A stretch of DNA of 64,000 nucleotides from Pseudomonas brassicacearum. Lineage in GTDB: Bacteria > Pseudomonadota > Gammaproteobacteria > Pseudomonadales > Pseudomonadaceae. The notes beneath the pieces were generated by a model. It was given only the letters and a program-made list of their open reading frames with translations. It searched no databases and had not been told where the DNA came from. Location: assembly GCF_000585995.1 (NCBI RefSeq), contig NZ_CP007410.1:3499430-3563429 (forward strand), read 5' to 3'. Position numbers and translations under genes: made by a program. How positions within the stretch are numbered: the first letter of the stretch is position 1; the number at the start of each line of letters is the position of its first letter. Positions 61,411-64,000 of this stretch are shown here, piece after piece.

Positions 61411-62897
61411 GAATAAATCCCCAGGTCATTGTTGTCGAACCAATTGCCCTTGGCCCAGATCACCCGATCCTGCTCTGCTTGAAAGCCGATGACGCCCAGG
61501 TAGCCGTCGATGGCGAGGCGGTGCCAGGAACGCCCCCAATCCTTGGAATAAAACACCCCATCGGCGGAAATGCTCGCATCCGACCACCAGTAGAGCCAGC
61601 GCGGCGGACTGTGTTCGCTGGTGGTATTGATCAACAGACTGTTGTGCCCCACCCAGAAATTCCCGCCGCGCAACCGAGTGTCCGAGGCCAGCGGATCGAA
61701 CACGCTGGGCAGTTCGCCCAAGGGACGCCAGGCCAACGCGGCTGTATCCAGTTCGGCGACGACGTCTTGTCCGCGCTCGCCTTGGTCGATCAGGCCCATC
61801 ACCCGCCCAGCATCGTTTTGCACCAACGCATCGATGAACAGGTTGTCGTCACGCTGGACATCCACCACCCGCCATTGCCCGGCCTTGCGTAGCAGTCGAG
61901 TCCGTGTCGTTACGTTGAAGGCGATATTGTCGCTTACGCCATCGGGATTGCTCCCCCAAAAACGTTGTGACGCCCAGATAAACGCGTGCTGAGCATCCAG
62001 CTGGAGGACATTCGTCCGGACTTCGCCATAAGCGCCTTCGCTCGTGCGCCATTCAGTAATCTCCGGTCGTTTGTCCAGCAAGTACTCGGCGGACACCAGC
62101 AGCGGCTCGGTGGAGAATATCGGGGTGCTGGTCGCACCGCGATCAGCCGAATAGAAGACCCCCGTCGAGATGGCCCCCGTCGTCTCCGCTCCATCGTCAT
62201 CGTCGGCGCCGCTCGGCCGTCCCCAGGCCCAGACCTCATCCGATCCATGGAAATACGGTTCCAGGTTCCAGGCCAACTGATCGGCGTCGGCAAACCAGCC
62301 TTTGGCCAACCAGGTCCAGCGCTTGCCTTGATCGTCGCTGCGAAAGACCACGGTCTGGTTGATGCCGTCAGCGGTTGGGGCTTCGGGTCGATCAAGGCCC
62401 GTGAGCAGGAACACGCTGGCCCCATCCGCACTGGCCACCAGGCAGGCCGCCGCGCTGACATGCGCCACCAGTTGAAATTGACCCTGGGCATCCAGGCGAG
62501 AAATGAACGAGGTTTCGTTGTCACCACGAGGGAGAAAACTGGAAAAGGCCCCAGGCTCCTCCGCCTCTTTATCCTTGTCCTCGACCGGCTTGCCATAGAC
62601 CACGGCATCCAAGTCCACCACGTCGGCAGAAGGCTCCAGCTGCCTGGCGTCGCCTTCCAGCCGTCCGACCAGCCAGGTGCCCTGCTTGGTCACGACCACG
62701 CCAGTGCAATACTGGGTCATCGCCCGCAACCGGGTATCCTTCACGGCGCCCACTTGCTGCTGGTCAGGACTGTCACCGCCCCACTCCAGCTTGGCGCTGG
62801 TTATCATCCACATGTACCACAGCGCAGCGCCGCCCAGCAGCGCGACAAACAGAGTAGTGAACAGCTTTGATCGAGGCATCAGGGGGTCCGTTTCCAT
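61395..62897 (-). CDS. Membrane-anchored Asp-box/BNR-type protein, unknown function
   Basis: 500 residues. One N-terminal membrane helix (LFTTLFVALLGGAALWYMWM) anchors a large periplasmic domain. Repeated Asp-box motifs (VFRSDDQGKRWTWL; VFYSADRGAT; VFYSKDWGRSWHRL) suggest a beta-propeller like those of sialidases and YCF48-type proteins, but no catalytic residues can be claimed. Acidic linker VEDKDKEAEEP. Two possible ATGs, at 62897 and six codons on; neither has a clear ribosome site. Confidence 0.75.
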   Translation of the reverse strand: METDPLMPRSKLFTTLFVALLGGAALWYMWMITSAKLEWGGDSPDQQQVGAVKDTRLRAMTQYCTGVVVTKQGTWLVGRLEGDARQLEPSADVVDLDAVVYGKPVEDKDKEAEEPGAFSSFLPRGDNETSFISRLDAQGQFQLVAHVSAAACLVASADGASVFLLTGLDRPEAPTADGINQTVVFRSDDQGKRWTWLAKGWFADADQLAWNLEPYFHGSDEVWAWGRPSGADDDDGAETTGAISTGVFYSADRGATSTPIFSTEPLLVSAEYLLDKRPEITEWRTSEGAYGEVRTNVLQLDAQHAFIWASQRFWGSNPDGVSDNIAFNVTTRTRLLRKAGQWRVVDVQRDDNLFIDALVQNDAGRVMGLIDQGERGQDVVAELDTAALAWRPLGELPSVFDPLASDTRLRGGNFWVGHNSLLINTTSEHSPPRWLYWWSDASISADGVFYSKDWGRSWHRLAIDGYLGVIGFQAEQDRVIWAKGNWFDNNDLGIYSYGLR

Positions 62898-63071
62898 GAC
62901 AATTGCGAAGCTTTTCTCATCTCTTCGCTTCGGAGTAAATTTTTATTGCACGAGAATCGACGAACCCGGTCGCATAAATATCAGTGCTGTGACTCAGGTT
63001 CCATTCTCCGAGTGACGCCGTTTCGCCAGAAAGCCTCAACGCGTTGAGCAGACGCAAACAAGGAACGCTCC

Positions 63072-64000
63072 ATGCCCCCACGCTCCGGTCCCACCACCCC
63101 ATTGCCTGAAAACACCGGTTTCGTCCGGGTACGTGGCGCCCGCGAACACAATCTCAAGAATGTCGACGTGGACATCCCCCGCAATGCCTTGGTGGTGTTC
63201 ACCGGTGTGTCGGGTTCCGGCAAGTCGTCGCTGGCCTTCTCCACGCTCTACGCCGAGGCACAGCGCCGCTACTTCGAGTCCGTCGCGCCCTATGCGCGAC
63301 GCCTGATCGATCAGGTGGGTGTGCCGGATGTAGACAGCATCGAGGGCCTGCCGCCGGCGGTAGCGTTACAGCAACAGCGCGGCACACCCAGCGCTCGATC
63401 GTCAGTGGGCAGCGTCACCACCCTGTCGAGCCTGATACGCATGCTCTACTCCCGCGCCGGCAGCTACCCGGCCGACCAACCGATGCTCTATGCCGAGGAT
63501 TTCTCGCCCAATACGCCGCAAGGCGCCTGCCCGGAATGCCACGGCCTGGGACGCGTCTACGAAGTGACAGAAGCGTCCATGGTGCCCGATCCGTCGCTGA
63601 CCATCCGCGAACGCGCAGTGGCGGCCTGGCCCATGGCCTGGCAAGGCCAGAACCTGCGGGACATCCTGGTGACCCTGGGTTATGACGTCGATATTCCCTG
63701 GCGTGACCTGCCGAAAAAGCAGCGCGACTGGATTCTTTTCACCGAAGAAACACCCACCGTTCCCGTGTACGCCGGGCTTACCCCGGCCCAGACCCGAGCA
63801 GCCCTAAAACGCAAGCTCGAACCCAGTTACCAGGGCACGTTCAGCGGCGCCCGACGTTACTTGCTGCACACCTTCATGCACTCCCAAAGTGCCCAGATGC
63901 GCAAACGCGTGGCGCAATACATGCGCGCCAGCCCCTGCCCCTTGTGTGAAGGCAAACGCCTCAAACGCGAGGCATTGACGGTCACCTTCGCCGGCCTGGA
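63072..64000 (+). CDS. UvrA paralogue, short form (cut by window edge)
   Basis: At least 309 residues from ATG 63072 (AAGGAA upstream), running off the window. ABC-ATPase of the UvrA family: [20 protein letters not shown], Walker [21 protein letters not shown], then [12 protein letters not shown] and zinc motif [14 protein letters not shown]. The usual 120-residue UvrB-binding and following insertion between the Q-loop region ([19 protein letters not shown]) and the zinc motif are absent: only about 20 residues remain. So it is not the housekeeping UvrA but a short UvrA-like protein, of the kind linked to drug resistance or self-protection in other bacteria; its role here is unknown. Confidence 0.88.
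   Translation, partial: MPPRSGPTTPLPENTGFVRVRGAREHNLKNVDVDIPRNALVVFTGVSGSGKSSLAFSTLYAEAQRRYFESVAPYARRLIDQVGVPDVDSIEGLPPAVALQQQRGTPSARSSVGSVTTLSSLIRMLYSRAGSYPADQPMLYAEDFSPNTPQGACPECHGLGRVYEVTEASMVPDPSLTIRERAVAAWPMAWQGQNLRDILVTLGYDVDIPWRDLPKKQRDWILFTEETPTVPVYAGLTPAQTRAALKRKLEPSYQGTFSGARRYLLHTFMHSQSAQMRKRVAQYMRASPCPLCEGKRLKREALTVTFAGL

Noticed and set aside
1..64000. CRISPR array, insertion sequence or prophage
   Set aside because: No regularly spaced repeats, transposase or phage structural genes were found.

Overview
The window looks like the chromosome of a plant- or soil-associated fluorescent Pseudomonas, probably in the P. fluorescens complex (inference). The grounds are the protein families, the Pseudomonas-type REP repeats, a complete nitrous-oxide reductase (nos) operon and a Hrp1-family type III secretion system (T3SS) whose gene order closely follows the rsp/rsc and P. 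syringae hrp/hrc clusters.

Left part (1-20.3 kb), mostly housekeeping and accessory metabolism: a TonB-dependent siderophore receptor cut by the window edge, a methyl-accepting chemotaxis protein, a DoxX-family membrane protein, a pyruvate-oxidase-like ThDP enzyme, a LeuA-type isopropylmalate synthase, a CHASE4-like/PAS/GGDEF/degenerate-EAL protein, then nosRZDFYL on the minus strand behind an exact FNR/ANR/DNR box, and a flavoprotein monooxygenase. Three REP or REP-like palindromes lie between genes.

Middle part (20.3-49.3 kb), the T3SS island. HrpL (ECF sigma) is preceded by a sigma54 promoter and would be activated by the single enhancer-binding protein HrpS/RspR. Hrp boxes (GGAACC-N16-CCACNNA) precede each HrpL transcription unit I could define: the hrpJ-hrcU operon, hrpF-hrpV, hrpA-hrpE, the transglycosylase/ropAA operon, shcM-ropM (variant box) and an F-box-like effector gene. 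Effector genes in the island resemble HopAA1, HopM1 with a ShcM-like chaperone, and a HopB1-position effector with a double-domain chaperone. The F-box-like gene encodes an N-terminal MGGNC acylation-type motif and is split by a one-base shift at a C5 tract.

Right part (49.3-64 kb): two tandem LuxR-type regulators (one an N-terminally truncated paralogue), an alpha/beta hydrolase, a GMC oxidoreductase, and a LysR gene divergent from a SnoaL-SDR pair. A second HrpL-regulated patch at 58-60.3 kb holds an ExoY/edema-factor-type nucleotidyl cyclase with all the active-site residues I can place, and an unrecognised 228-residue protein, each behind its own perfect hrp box. A PRTase-HAD fusion, a membrane-anchored Asp-box protein and a short UvrA paralogue (cut by the edge) finish the window.

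The most interesting content is the accessory HrpL regulon: an ExoY-type cyclase under a plant-type Hrp promoter, an unknown HrpL-driven protein beside it, and the frameshifted F-box-like effector. All assignments come from reading the sequence and remembered family features; no database search was possible.
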